A DNA stretch of 52,484 nt from Novosphingobium chloroacetimidivorans (GCF_014204535.1 NZ_JACHLR010000020.1:1-52484), one strand, 5' to 3'. Shown: positions 1 through 9,217, counted from the first letter of the stretch. Translations and numbers: made by a program. The notes: generated by a model from the sequence alone, not told the origin.

Positions 1-330
1 TTGCACCGACCCTCAAGCCCGGCGACGTCGTGGTGCTCGACAACCTGCCCGCGCACAAGGTCGCCGGCATGCGCGAGGCGATCGCCGACCGCCGTGGCCA
101 GATCTTCTACCTGCCGCCCCCGGCCTTCGCCGGGGCAGGCTCTACAGCCCAGACATGAACCCGATCGAGATGGCCTTCTCCAAGCTCAAGGCGCTCCTAC
201 GGCAGGAGCCGGCGCGAACTGTCGACGGCCTCGTCGAACGTAACGGCAGCCTACTCGATCGCTTCCTGCCCAACGAGCGCCAACTTCTTCCATGCCTCGG
301 CCTATCAAAGGTCATGGTGAAAGTGCTCTA
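1..330 (+). pseudogene. IS630-family transposase, 3' part (left copy, broken)
   Basis: This is the C-terminal half of a DDE transposase, cut by the window edge. The catalytic Asp lies in an LDNLPAHK motif and the final Glu in YSPDMNPIE. The two motifs are in different frames because 23 extra bases (120-142), containing a perfect hairpin, sit between the LPP and YSPD codons. A 2-base deletion relative to the copy at the right edge scrambles the last ~20 residues. Similarity to the right copy stops at the TA at 329-330, consistent with the TA target of IS630/Tc1 elements, so the element probably ends there. Confidence 0.85.
118..135. repeat. REP-like hairpin inside IS630 transposase (left)
   Basis: Perfect 7-bp stem (CCCCGGC/GCCGGGG) with a CTTC loop, inside the 23-base interruption of the transposase reading frame. 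The same hairpin occurs at the same codon in the right-edge copy. Hairpins of this look are common dispersed repeats in GC-rich alphaproteobacteria; that last point is from memory. Confidence 0.7.
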
Positions 331-1086
331 AACGTCCAATCAGATTAGCACCGGCGCCTTGAACTCATTAGAGTTAGCTTGGTGACAAGAGAATGCAAAC
401 GGGGGACTTTGCCGCGCATGACCGAGGCCGTTGCGCGCGAGATAATTGTAAACCGATCTTCGCACTGGCAGCCTCGGTCAGGCTATCAAGAACCAGCAAA
501 CCGCATCACCAGCACGCCTGCTCAGCGCGACATCCTCGCCGAGTTCTGGGCGGCTCACGACAGTGTGCCGCTGTCGGCCATCGCTAATGCGCAACGACGC
601 GCAAGCGCTGCTCCGCAGATCTTGCAGCGAACCAGAAGGCGTGGCTGATTAACGTTGCCTGCGCCCGTCGCGCAACAGGCGATAGCCAGTTCAGCAGCGC
701 CTTCCACTTGCTACAGTAGCGTTCAAACGGCTGCCAATAATTGCGAGCTTCTTTCTCGCTCGTTTAACCAGGTCGAGCTTTGCATCGGCTTGTTGATGCG
801 GGTCGCTTAGGCTGATCGAGCGATCCGGGCTGATGATCGTACCGATGCCGGCTGAGATCGAGACGATCGACTGCTTGATCTCGAAGGCTGCTCGATGACA
901 TTCCTGATCCTCCAGCGAGGGAGTGTCGCGGTCGCGCTCACCCGAAGCTAATTTTCGGTAGCCGATCCTGTGACATCTTGCGGGCGCCGCCACCGCGGGT
1001 CTGCCACGGGTTGGGCGGTCCCTAGTCGCTTGCGTCTGCGCATCTAAGCGAGTGCAGTGAAAGCCCGCTCTGGTCTCTGATCTGAG
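331..1086. other. Stretch without a convincing gene
   Basis: Only weak reading frames are present: 379-648 on the plus strand (89 codons) and 691-993 on the minus strand (100 codons). Neither has a recognisable domain or a good ribosome binding site. The region is probably decayed DNA next to the IS630 end. Confidence 0.4.
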
Positions 1087-1179
1087 TCATGGCTTGCGTC
1101 GGAAAGACCAAACCAGGGCAGAGATGCTGGTAACCAGCGTAGATAAGGCAACAATGTAGGCAGGAACTATGGTCATCAT
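1087..1179 (-). CDS. 30-residue single-span membrane peptide
   Basis: The peptide starts MMTIVPAY, has a hydrophobic stretch of about 20 residues, and ends in a basic tail (FRRKP). The ATG at 1179 is preceded about 8 bases upstream by a good purine-rich ribosome binding site (GAGAGGAG), which is why this start is preferred over the longer in-frame extension to 1272. No family is recognised. Length, one membrane span and a charged C-terminus resemble small membrane peptides, including hydrophobic type I toxins, but no antisense RNA can be shown from sequence. It could also be a small regulatory subunit or chance. Confidence 0.5.
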   Translation of the reverse strand: MMTIVPAYIVALSTLVTSISALVWSFRRKP

Positions 1180-1383
1180 CGGACGACTCCTCTCTGCCAC
1201 CCTCATAACCGTTCTGGTTCTCTGTAGGAAAGTTTTATCTCTCGTGGGCGGTTTAGCGCAGCTGCAGAGCATGCGGCTTTAATCGCGATGGCGGCAAGCT
1301 GTAGCTGCGCTCCAATCAATGAGAGCTTACGTGCGAATTTATCCGGATAGCTCATTGCCGTAAACATCGCCTAAATTGGCGGG

Positions 1384-1731
1384 GTGAGCCGTCATCCCGC
1401 AGCCAAACCCAAAAACCTGCCGGTGTCGATGCCGCACGGTCGCGGCCGCCATTTGATTACACTGTACGAGGCGCAGATCCGCCGGCTTGCCACCCGACAG
1501 GTACATCGCCGAGCTTCGGTGATGGACTTCATCCGGCTTGTTCAGAAGATAGCGACTGAGCTGCCAATGTGTCCGGCAGCCGAGCCGTCTGCCGCCACTA
1601 TCCAGCTCCAGGCCAGGCTCGAGCAGCTGCAAGAGGCTGCAGCAAAGGCTAACACGACAGACAACGATCGAGCTGTTGTGAGTTTCTTCGAGATGCTGCT
1701 CGGCATGCTCGGGTCCAGCGAGCGCCGCTGA
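1384..1731 (+). CDS. Hypothetical protein, 115 aa
   Basis: Open frame with a GTG start. The predicted protein has a basic N-terminus, then mainly helical sequence with a Gln/Ala-rich coiled-coil-like part (residues about 70-90), and ends FFEMLLGMLGSSERR. No domain is recognised. Codon use has the third-position GC expected for this genome, which favours a real gene. It stands alone, with no neighbour in operon distance. Confidence 0.4.
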   Translation: MSRHPAAKPKNLPVSMPHGRGRHLITLYEAQIRRLATRQVHRRASVMDFIRLVQKIATELPMCPAAEPSAATIQLQARLEQLQEAAAKANTTDNDRAVVSFFEMLLGMLGSSERR

Positions 1732-2204
1732 CAGCACACGCGTGCTCTCTTTCATCATCAGGTGAGGGTAACAGGTCGGCCTTGATTATCGCCCGACAAC
1801 TCACTGATCTCTTGATCAGAACTAGCGTAAAACAGGATCCTTCCAAAGTCCCGATGTTGCAGGCCTGCTACCCGCGCTATGCAGGCCTGCGCGTCGCGTG
1901 CAGATCGGGGTTATCAACGTGTGAGCCGCCTGCTCTTGTTCCACGGTAAGCCCTTCCGCAGAGTAACCCGAGCAGCGGAAAATAGCCGTTTGCAGACCTA
2001 ACACAATCGCAGCACCAGCAAAAATTAGGCCGGAGAAACTGCTCTCTGCGCCGAATGGTACTGCGCCATGGGGAGCGGAGAAAATAGCAGAGATAAAGTT
2101 GCGATTGGCGTAAGGCTGACGCTCTGCAGTACCAGTCGAGACTGACAAGGCCCCATTCTGCGCCAAAATTCAGCGCGACAGCGAATCGAGTCAATGGGTT
2201 AGAC
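1732..2204. other. Gene-poor stretch upstream of the truncated LysR gene
   Basis: Frames here lack recognisable products and codon bias. Similarity to the second LysR locus (25.8 kb) begins at about 2205 and is absent before it, so 2205 marks a rearrangement breakpoint. Confidence 0.4.
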
Positions 2205-3011
2205 AAGCTGGCGGTGAGTGAGCGCGTGGCCGAGCTCGAGCGCTTGCCGGGCGCAAGCCTGATGCAGCGAACCACGCGCAAACTGACGCTGACCGTGGAA
2301 GGGGAGCTGTTCCTCGAACGCGGGCGCAGGATCCTGGGCGAGGCGGCCGAGGCGCGCGCCGAGATCGCCGAGCGTCGCGGGTCGCTGTCCGGTCCGCTCC
2401 GCGTGGCCGGGCCGATCGGGTTCGGCACGCTTCACCTCGGCCGCATCCTGAGCGAGTTCCTGAAGGCACATCCCGGGATCGAACTCACCGTCGATCTCGA
2501 TGACAGGTTCATCGACGTCGCGGCGGACGGATACGACGCTGTCATCCGTCATGGTCCGGTCGAGGACTCGCGCCTGATCGCCAAGCCGCTTGCGTCCAGT
2601 CGCCGCCTGCTCGTGGCGGCGCCTTCGTACCTGGGGGAACACGGGACGCCGTCATCGCTGAGAGAGCTGGGCGACGCCTGCGCCATCCTCTACTCGAACC
2701 GGGCGGCGGACTGGCGCTTCCGGTCCCGCGAAGGAGAGACGATCCTGCGTCCCCGCGCCTGCTTGCGCGTCAACAACGGCATCATGATGCGAGAGGCAGC
2801 CATTGCAGGCCTGGGCATCGCCCTCCTGCCGACGTTCTTCATCGACGCGGAACTGGCGAGCGGCAGCTTGCGCGTAGTCGACGTCGGTGCGGAAGCGGAA
2901 GGCGCGCAGCTGTTCGTGGCCTATCCACGCAATCGCAGCACCTCGGCCAAGGTCACCGCGCTGTTAGCCCACCTGAAGCACGCCATCGGATCGCCGCCCC
3001 TTTGGGGATGA
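2205..3011 (+). pseudogene. LysR-family regulator, N-terminus lost (copy 1)
   Basis: The frame retains the end of the winged HTH (SERVAELERL), the linker helix, and the whole substrate-binding domain, ending GSPPLWG. It is about 90% identical by eye to the LysR gene at 25737-26636. The first ~35 residues, including most of the recognition helix, are missing: homology starts at 2205 and a GTG at 2214 merely opens the remaining frame. A LysR protein without its HTH cannot bind DNA in the usual way, so this is most likely a relic. If translated it would be a free co-inducer-binding domain. Confidence is high for the family and moderate for non-function. Confidence 0.8.
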
Positions 3012-3059
3012 AGGTATCGGTGCTCGGCGAAGCTCCTGAAGGGCGGCCAAGAAGCATCC

Positions 3060-3187
3060 TTTGTCATACGTACCGCGGTACCGGTCCGAGCTGCGGAGGC
3101 TCGGTCCGGCAAATCGACTACGGCCTCGTCTACGTAGCACCATCCCCCAGCCTTCCCACCATCCCCAGCGTTCTGGAGGGTCATGAC
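3060..3187 (-). pseudogene. UBP-type zinc-finger protein, C-terminal remnant
   Basis: The minus strand encodes a GWCYVDEAVVDLPD stretch, nearly the same as the C-terminus of the intact UBP zinc-finger protein at 26669-26971. As at that locus, it lies just downstream of, and opposite to, the LysR gene. The zinc-binding N-terminal part is missing and the frame is disturbed by small indels. It shows that the conserved block was LysR plus this neighbour, not LysR alone. Confidence 0.6.
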
Positions 3188-3493
3188 TTCCGATGATTTC
3201 CGCGCTCCGCCGGTGCTCCGCGCCCACGCATGCTTGCAGGTTTCGGAGGCGGATTTCGGAAGACTCCCTCATAATTTCGGCCGTCGGGCGACGGCCCGTG
3301 TCTCGAGCGGTACCGGCCACACTGGGTACAGCCTTGAAGATTGCAATATGTGTGAGAGCGTCGGCTTTAGCTTCTTCGAGCAGCGGCCAGCATCGCGGTA
3401 AGCGGCCGCAACTGTGGAGGGGTTGCAATCGGCAGCCAGCGTCGTATTCACGGCGGGAGAAGGGTCGCGATCACCGTTCGTAAGCTGCAGGGT

Positions 3494-3703
3494 TTGATCG
3501 TGTATAATACAGATGAAACCGCCTGTTACGGCGATTGTTCAGCCGTTGTTCTAACCGAACGCGATAGGCTCAGGCGCATCGCACGCTTGATCGAACTTCG
3601 AGAGCTATATCGCCTTCGAGCCCGTCGAAACTCTCTTGCTCAGCTCGAGAAGATCATAGCGCTTGAAGCGACGCCCTCTGGGTTTAAGATCGCGGCTGAC
3701 TAA
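3494..3703 (+). CDS. Small basic hypothetical protein, 69 aa
   Basis: The predicted protein is rich in Arg, Leu and Glu (RDRLRRIARLIELRELYRL), mostly helical and possibly coiled-coil. No family is recognised. A strong hairpin follows the stop codon (3742-3769), and the next small gene has an analogous hairpin, so the two may belong to one kind of unit. Evidence is limited to an open frame, plausible composition and the downstream hairpin. Confidence 0.35.
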   Translation: MIVYNTDETACYGDCSAVVLTERDRLRRIARLIELRELYRLRARRNSLAQLEKIIALEATPSGFKIAAD

Positions 3704-3741
3704 GCGGGAGCCCTGCCAAGCCACTAAGCGCCTAGTAAAAG

Positions 3742-3769
3742 AGGCGCTTCAGCCGAAACTGGAGCGCCT
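3742..3769 (+). terminator. Hairpin after small gene (11-bp stem)
   Basis: AGGCGCTTCAG pairs with CTGGAGCGCCT around a CCGAAA loop (one G-T pair). It is preceded by an A-rich run, but no T-tract follows, so it is either a weak intrinsic terminator or a structural repeat. Confidence 0.4.
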
Positions 3770-3846
3770 GCAAGGTGGTTTCGCAGATTTAGAACTTGCT
3801 GCTCTGCTGCTTGTTCCGTGCTCTGTCGCGCTTACGCAATGTTAAC

Positions 3847-4023
3847 ATGGATCAGGCAATCAGGCCCGCCATGGACTACGCAGAAGCATCGTTCTTCGAG
3901 GGTGCTTACTTCGCACATATAGCTGCTTGGCAGAAGCACAAGCGCCTTCGAGCGCTCAATCGCCAGCGCCTAGCCTATCTGAAACGAAAAGGCCGTCCCA
4001 GCCGAAGGTGGGGCGGCCTCTAA
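3847..4023 (+). CDS. Small basic hypothetical protein, 58 aa
   Basis: The predicted sequence begins MDQAIRPAMDY and ends with a strongly basic stretch (KRKGRPSRRWGGL). A 10-bp hairpin with a GCCGAAGG loop (3991-4018) overlaps its last codons. Like the gene at 3494 it is short, Arg/Leu-rich and hairpin-linked. No family is recognised. The ATG at 3847 is chosen because upstream codons look non-coding; there is no clear ribosome binding site. Confidence 0.3.
   Translation: MDQAIRPAMDYAEASFFEGAYFAHIAAWQKHKRLRALNRQRLAYLKRKGRPSRRWGGL
3991..4018 (+). terminator. Hairpin at the end of small gene (10-bp stem)
   Basis: GGCCGTCCCA pairs with TGGGGCGGCC around a GCCGAAGG loop. The preceding bases are A-rich and no T-run follows. 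The loop is similar to the one at 3742-3769. Confidence 0.4.
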
Positions 4024-4077
4024 ACCTTGTCATCAGGGTTGATCCGGAGCAGCGCTATCTACAACCTCAATTACTGG

Positions 4078-4707
4078 TCAGGCAAAGTTGGTTTGGTGCT
4101 TGCCCATCGACACTCGCTTCTGCCGAAGAGACCAGCCGACTGCGCCCATACCGAGGATCATCATCGCCCATGTGCTCGGCTCGGGAACGCCGGAGACAGG
4201 CGAGCCGAAGAAAGTCAAGTGAGACAAGTTCTGCGATTGGCCGGCATTCGGTCCGTTAAGGATGCCAGGAAGGTCGAAGGTATCCCATGTGCCGGAGCTT
4301 GCTGGCGCACTGAGCGCATATAGAACGAAGTTATTGCCAGCCTTGACCGCGAAGTAGCTCGCTATAAAGTTATCAAGCATCCAAGTTCCGCTGGTGGCGC
4401 CCGCCCCGGTGGTGCTGCCAAACGAATCGAAATTCGGATCATCGCTGGAAACGATCGGCGTCAGAGTGATGTCGGGGTTAGCGCTCGGATGCGTGTTGTT
4501 ATAAAGATTATAGGCGCTTTGAGCGTTAAGGTAGCTGTTATTACCGTTCGCAGCAGTATTGATGTTTCCCTTGAAAAGGCAGCCGCTAGAAGCGGTTACA
4601 GAGCTGCAGGAGCCGTCGACGACCGTCGTCGCCGCTTGACTGACCGCCGGGACCGACAGAACTGAGAACAGCCCGATTGCTGCGAGCTTGACCAGTAACG
4701 CACGCAT
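4078..4707 (-). CDS. PEPxxWA-CTERM secreted protein, 209 aa
   Basis: A signal peptide (residues 1-25, cleavage near SQAA) is followed by a Ser/Thr/Asn-rich, low-lysine extracellular domain. The C-terminus carries VPEPSTWAMMILGMG, a short hydrophobic span and a basic end (RQKR): the sphingomonad PEPxxWA form of the PEP-CTERM tail. In that system the tail is recognised by an exosortase and the protein goes to the cell surface or exopolysaccharide. Two Cys pairs near the N-terminus may form disulfides. Unusually, some 10 residues follow the basic cluster. Purine-rich GGGAGGAGG lies just upstream of the ATG at 4707. No catalytic motif was seen. Confidence 0.85.
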   Translation of the reverse strand: MRALLVKLAAIGLFSVLSVPAVSQAATTVVDGSCSSVTASSGCLFKGNINTAANGNNSYLNAQSAYNLYNNTHPSANPDITLTPIVSSDDPNFDSFGSTTGAGATSGTWMLDNFIASYFAVKAGNNFVLYALSAPASSGTWDTFDLPGILNGPNAGQSQNLSHLTFFGSPVSGVPEPSTWAMMILGMGAVGWSLRQKRVSMGKHQTNFA

Positions 4708-5322
4708 GGAAACCTCCTCCCGAAGACGACTCGATCATTGTTAACAACAAAGTAACTACACCATTTTCGCGGGACTAGATTAGCGAAAATGAGTCCCTGA
4801 TCGGGACGTTGCTGTACAGGAGGCGGAACTGCACGACCCTTCCTGAAGTACCGACGCGACCAACATGATAAAGATTTCAGTGGCTTGCTCTCGAGTTTCG
4901 AGATCTTTAGCTGAGGCGCTCAGCCGAGCGCCAGGGAGGGGGGTAAAGCGTCCACCCTGGGCAGCCGTGCGAGACGAAATACTATCCGCGTCGATCGCCG
5001 TGGTAGATCAAGACACCCCGCCTCCACTAGGGTTCCAGTTTCCGGAAGCTCCTAGCTAACCCGAATATTTGACCTAGCCGTCTTATTACGCCGGCTTCAA
5101 CCATCGATCGGCGTGTAAGTAGATCGGCCGCATGGGCGATTGTGCAGATCTAAACTGGCGCTCAAAGTCACCCCGTCATGCGACAGATCGATCCAGAACG
5201 GTGCAATGCGCCCTACGTCGAAAGTTTTATGGTTGGTTGGTTAATAATGTGTTAGCCTGAAGTACGGTCGCCACATAGATCAAGAAAAATCTAACGTTGT
5301 CTTAGTCTTAAAGGGGGCTCTC
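4708..5322. other. Intergenic region between two divergent PEP-CTERM genes
   Basis: This 615-base, comparatively AT-rich spacer must hold the promoters of both secreted-protein genes. No defined promoter motif can be assigned with confidence. A 64-codon frame (4865-5059) has no support. Confidence 0.4.
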
Positions 5323-6564
5323 ATGAAATTTGCAAAAAGGTTGATCCTTTGTTCTATCTTAACGGGGTGGATGGTATCCCCCTCCACGGCAATTGCAGCC
5401 ACGTGCATTGGCAACTGTGGAAAGGTCGAAGGTTCGTTCAGCGGGAGCGTCACGCCCGCGCCAACCAACTCCGGATCGTACGATTGGGTCTCGACGACAA
5501 ACGGTCAGTCCGGGGCCGCAAGGATACCCGGCTTCACCGGTTCTGCAACAACCGGTTCTGAACTGATCTCTGACTCATTCTTCGGCGCTATCGGGCAGAA
5601 GGTGAGCTTCTACTTCAACTACATCACATCTGATGGTTCTGGATTCGCAGACTACGGCTTCGCACAGCTGATCAACAGCACGACGGGCTCTGTAGCCAAT
5701 CTGTTCACTGCCCGCACGCAGCCCAGCGGGACGATCGCGCCAGGACTCAACCTTCCCCCTGTCGAAGCGACGCTTACGCCGGCCAGCGTCCCGATTATCC
5801 CGGGCTCGCCCGTCTGGCAGCCGCTCGGCGGATCATCTGGTACGTGTTACAGCGCGGGCTGCGGTTATACAGGCTGGATCCAATCTGAGTATGAGATCGC
5901 TGAAGCTGGCACATACCAATTGCGGTTTGGAGCAGCTAACTGGAGCGATACAGCCTATCAATCAGGCCTAGCGTTTTCCGGGCTTGTACTTGATGGCAAC
6001 GTAATTGGCGATGGAAGCTCATTTGAGAGCCCACTACTGCCTTCGGAGATTGATCCGGAAACCGGCGCCTTCGAGTTTGAGTTTATCGCATCTCCTAACA
6101 TCCCAGTTGTCGTCGATCCTGATGTCGCAACTGGGTATGATTTCAGCTCATCCTTGGGAATTCTGACAGCCGAATTTGAGTTCCTTGGAGACAACGAGTA
6201 TTCTCTGTCGTTTCTCGACGGTCTCGGTGTCCTTCAAAACACCACCTTTGCGCCTGCCGTCGGCAAGATATTTGATTTTTCGCAGTACAGTCCACTGGGA
6301 GTAACCGACTTCACTGTGACGGGCATCGACACGTCTTTGATGCTCGATCCTACGGACACAACGGCATTCAAGACAAAACTGACCTTCGCCGCGCAGAGCG
6401 CCACGCCAGTCAATTTGACTCAAACGCCACTGACTACTTTCGTCGATCCTGTAGCCGCAGTGCCTGAAACTTCGACCTGGGTCATGATGATTATGGGTAT
6501 CGGCTTCGTCGGCTTCACCATGCGGCGTAGAGCCGGCCAGGTCATGAGCCCTACTGTCGCCTGA
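5323..6564 (+). CDS. PEPxxWA-CTERM secreted protein, 413 aa
   Basis: The start is MKFAKRL, with an N-terminal signal peptide cleaved near AIAA (about residue 25). A Cys-rich motif (TCIGNC) follows, then a beta-rich region with KVSFYFNYITSDGSGFADY, a pattern I associate with a recurring PEP-CTERM-linked family of lectin-like extracellular proteins. The end is VPETSTWVMMIMGIG, a membrane span and RRR, so the PEP motif is the variant PETSTW. The protein should be exported and handled by an exosortase. A strong intrinsic terminator follows 12 bases after the stop. It is divergent from the other PEP-CTERM gene at 4078-4707. Confidence 0.85.
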   Translation: MKFAKRLILCSILTGWMVSPSTAIAATCIGNCGKVEGSFSGSVTPAPTNSGSYDWVSTTNGQSGAARIPGFTGSATTGSELISDSFFGAIGQKVSFYFNYITSDGSGFADYGFAQLINSTTGSVANLFTARTQPSGTIAPGLNLPPVEATLTPASVPIIPGSPVWQPLGGSSGTCYSAGCGYTGWIQSEYEIAEAGTYQLRFGAANWSDTAYQSGLAFSGLVLDGNVIGDGSSFESPLLPSEIDPETGAFEFEFIASPNIPVVVDPDVATGYDFSSSLGILTAEFEFLGDNEYSLSFLDGLGVLQNTTFAPAVGKIFDFSQYSPLGVTDFTVTGIDTSLMLDPTDTTAFKTKLTFAAQSATPVNLTQTPLTTFVDPVAAVPETSTWVMMIMGIGFVGFTMRRRAGQVMSPTVA

Positions 6565-6575
6565 TCGAAGAACAA

Positions 6576-6603
6576 GGGGCCGCTTGGATCTGCGGCCCCT
6601 TTT
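6576..6603 (+). terminator. Intrinsic terminator of the 5323-6564 gene
   Basis: Perfect 8-bp stem GGGGCCGC/GCGGCCCC, 8-base loop, followed by TTTT. Confidence 0.9.
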
Positions 6604-6674
6604 CTACTTGCAGCAGTCGCTCAGAACGGCACGAGCCTAGTCGCGTGACCGGCGAATACGTGATAGCTGAAGAT

Positions 6675-6977
6675 ATGGATCCAGCTCTGCCGATATCTTC
6701 CAAGCGATTTGCCTTGGCGAAACGATGCGGTACGGCTGCTCTGATCCTACTGGCCCTAGCGAACTGTGACCAAGTGAGCAGAGGCGACCTAGCCGCGAAC
6801 GAGTATGCGCATTTACCGAGAGGGGCGGGCACCGCCGCAAGCGTCGAGCGGTGCCGTGTTGCACGTAACGCTGCAGAGGCCTTCTTGGCCGAACGCAACG
6901 GCAACGAATACGAGTTCTGGCTTATTCGAGTGAAGAACGACTGCTCCGAAGCCGCACGCTTGCGTCAGCGATTATAG
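6675..6977 (+). CDS. Small putative lipoprotein, about 100 aa
   Basis: The ATG at 6675 opens a protein with a basic N-region (KRFALAKR), a hydrophobic core and LALANC, a plausible lipobox with the lipidated Cys near residue 31. A GTG start at 6645 would add 10 residues. The mature part contains helical sequence with a Cys pair (VERCRVARNAAEAF ... NDCSEAARL). It is probably an envelope-attached protein of unknown function. It follows the terminator at 6603, so it needs its own promoter. Confidence 0.55.
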   Translation: MDPALPISSKRFALAKRCGTAALILLALANCDQVSRGDLAANEYAHLPRGAGTAASVERCRVARNAAEAFLAERNGNEYEFWLIRVKNDCSEAARLRQRL

Positions 6978-7048
6978 CGCGAGCCTCCTTGACGTTGTTG
7001 CGAGGTTCGCCCGTCCAACCGAGCGGCCCTTAATCTCGGCAGCCCAAC

Positions 7049-8130
7049 ATGACGGCGCAAGCGAAGATCGCCACGACCACCGGGCTGAACGTCACCACCC
7101 GCAGCCGCGCCTTGCAGGACGTCGTGTGGTCTACCGCGGTCCAGCATGGGCCGTCGTCGGGCCTGATCTCCGGCGTAATCGGCGAGCTCGGTCTGGCGCC
7201 GACCCACGCCGCGTTCGACAAGGCGCTGATCATGGCAGTCTACGGCGAGCGCGGTCGGCGCGGCGCCGACGGCAAGCTGCATTACTTCCGCAAGAGCAGC
7301 GACACGTTTCAGGACGGGGTCGCCAAGCGCTTCGGCAGAGAGGTCAAGGACGCGCTCGACATCCTGGCGGCCGAGCAGGCCCTAAGCTCGGCGTCAAAAG
7401 CCTTGCCGCAGCCGGCGACGGCGGAAACCGCAACGGTCGTTGATATTGCGCCGCCGGCTGCGGTTGCCCCCGTTGTAGCCGATGGAGCGGTGGCGGCGGT
7501 CAAGCGGGCGAAGATCAAGCTTTCCGACGACGACGTGCGCCGGACCATTGAGAAATACGGCGATGCCGAGGCGAACGCCGAATTTCTGGGCCGCAGGAAG
7601 GTGCTGATCGTGCTTCGTCAGAACACCATTACCCGGCAATACCGGAAGGGTTGCTACGATCTGTTGTTGATCGTGCATCGCCAGGCGGACGGCTCGGTCA
7701 AGCCCTCCCGCATGCCAATCAACACCGAGCCCGCCGGCGAGTACGCATTCGACTTGGGCAACAAGAACCGCGCGAAGTATGGGTGCGACACCGATCGCGA
7801 AGGTCGCCAGGATCTCGGCCGTCTCGTCGCCGGCACCTATGATTACACGCGGCAGGCGAGCAATTTCCTAATGCTCCCTATACCAAGGCGGGCGACATCT
7901 AGGTGACGGAGCGCGACACCAACCAGGACGGCGACTTCACGCCGGGGACCGGAGACAACCTCGACCTCACCAGCGCGCAGCGGTCGATGTACATCCACCG
8001 CGGCGGGGCGGAGGGTGTCGCCACCTGGTCTGCCGGCTGCCAGACCGTCCCCAAGAACCGTTACTCCGCGTTCCTTTCGGCACTGAAGGGGCAGGACAAG
8101 CTGAGCTACATCCTGATCGATGCGCGCTAG
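7049..8130 (+). pseudogene. Broken cell-wall-hydrolase-like protein (chitosanase-like VQHG domain)
   Basis: Residues about 13-110 match a module seen in peptidoglycan-active proteins: SRALQDVVWSTAVQHGP ... AVYGERGR ... FQDGVAKRF. A Pro/Ala linker follows, then a second domain (RKVLIVLRQN ... KGCYDLLLI) whose end lies in another frame (7903-8130), with DTNQDGDFTPG and TWSAGCQTVP. Joining the halves needs a frame change near 7870 and passes a TAG at 7901-7903, so the gene is broken or mis-sequenced. The start at 7049 leaves almost nothing before the first domain, so the N-terminus may also be lost. A role on peptidoglycan or another polysaccharide is an inference from motif resemblance. Confidence 0.6.
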
Positions 8131-8704
8131 CTTTCCGTCATGGGCCGTGCTGGCGCTGGTCGCGTGCCGGGAAAGCGCATCCGTGCCGACAGCCTCCGCT
8201 TCGCTGCAAGCCGATGCCGCAGCGCAGCAAACCTCCGCGCCGGCGGCCCCTGTCGGTGTGGTTCCACGGGAATCCAGGAAGAAGTCCAATTCGAGAGCCT
8301 CGCCGGAATCTGGCGGGTGACGGGGTCCTTCCGGGACAGGAGACGGGCTTCGAGCTCAACGATCCGCGGATCGTCGGCGCGCTGATGGACGCCTTTCCCG
8401 AAGGGTTACGGTGGAGCTACACGCCTGGCCGGACTTCGCGCCGCGCGAGATGTGCCTCGGCCCGGTGTCGGGGCTCATCGCCAGCGCCGAAATCGCCGAA
8501 GAGGCACGACCTGCGCTGCGACGCGCGCTGCTGCGCGTGGCGACCGCAACCAAGCGCCTGTCGCGTCCCCACCAATGGCTGTGCGGCGACGGCGGCAGTT
8601 GGGGGGACGATGCCGAATTCCAAGTCGTCGGCGAGGACCGGATGGTCATGCGCTGGCCCGGCGATCTGACGCTGACGCTCGAACGGGTCAGGCGTATTCG
8701 GTGA
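8120..8704 (+). pseudogene. Broken lipoprotein-like gene
   Basis: It begins MRASFPSWAVLALVAC with a possible lipobox and overlaps the end of the preceding broken hydrolase gene. Coding sense then changes frame twice: an ESLAGIWRVTGSF stretch is in one frame (about 8285-8385), a FELNDPRIVGALM stretch in a second, and the C-terminal part (WLCGDGGSWGDDAEF ... TLTLERVRRIR) returns to the first. All parts look like one protein of about 190 residues with at least two indels. It converges with, and overlaps by 17 bases, the SLOG-like gene on the other strand. A role as a periplasmic partner or immunity protein for the neighbouring hydrolase is possible but unproven. Confidence 0.5.
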
Positions 8705-9217
8705 CCGCGTCCGCCGGCCGTATGGGGATGTGCCGGATCGCCATTCCCGACACTCCGGCAAGCCCGGCGAAATCGGCGGTGTGGTCAAAGGTGCTCGCCT
8801 TGGGGCCGTCCCACACGACCAGCGCCAGCGCGGGTTCGGGCGCCGCAGTTACCGTTGCCAGTTCGAGCAGCCGTCGCGTCACAGCCCGGTAAAGCGCATC
8901 GTAGCTTCCTGCCGACACGGTCTCGATAGCGCTCGAGGATACGACCCGGTCGAACAGCCATTGCCACTCAGGCGCCACCGACCTCGCGCGAAAATCATCG
9001 ACATCGCCCGCCAGCACGATGTGGCGGGCGATGTCGAGTTCCATGGCCAAGTCGATCGCGATCAGATCCGCACGTCGGCCCTCGAGCATATCAGGCTCTC
9101 CACACGGTCCTCGACCAGGACCCGGCGCAAGCGCGCGCGGACGTCGGGCACCCGCGACCGCGGGAAGGCGCCCGCATCGGCGCTGACACGCCGGCCGGCC
9201 AGAACCGCGACGCGCAT
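8688..9217 (-). pseudogene. SLOG-like nucleotide-sensor protein (frameshifted)
   Basis: The start MRVAVLAGRR (ATG at 9217) shares its A with the stop of the upstream patatin remnant (TGATG), indicating translational coupling. After SLICS the frame is lost near 9090 and resumes with GADLIAIDLAMELDI ... RHIVLAGD ... FRARSV ... LFDRVV. This order (sugar/nucleotide pocket followed by an FRARSV-like motif) resembles a conserved hypothetical family with a Rossmann-like, possibly SLOG-type fold, members of which occur in conflict operons. SLOG proteins are thought to bind or sense nucleotides. One frameshift separates the halves; without it the protein would be about 176 residues. Family assignment is tentative. 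Confidence 0.5.
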
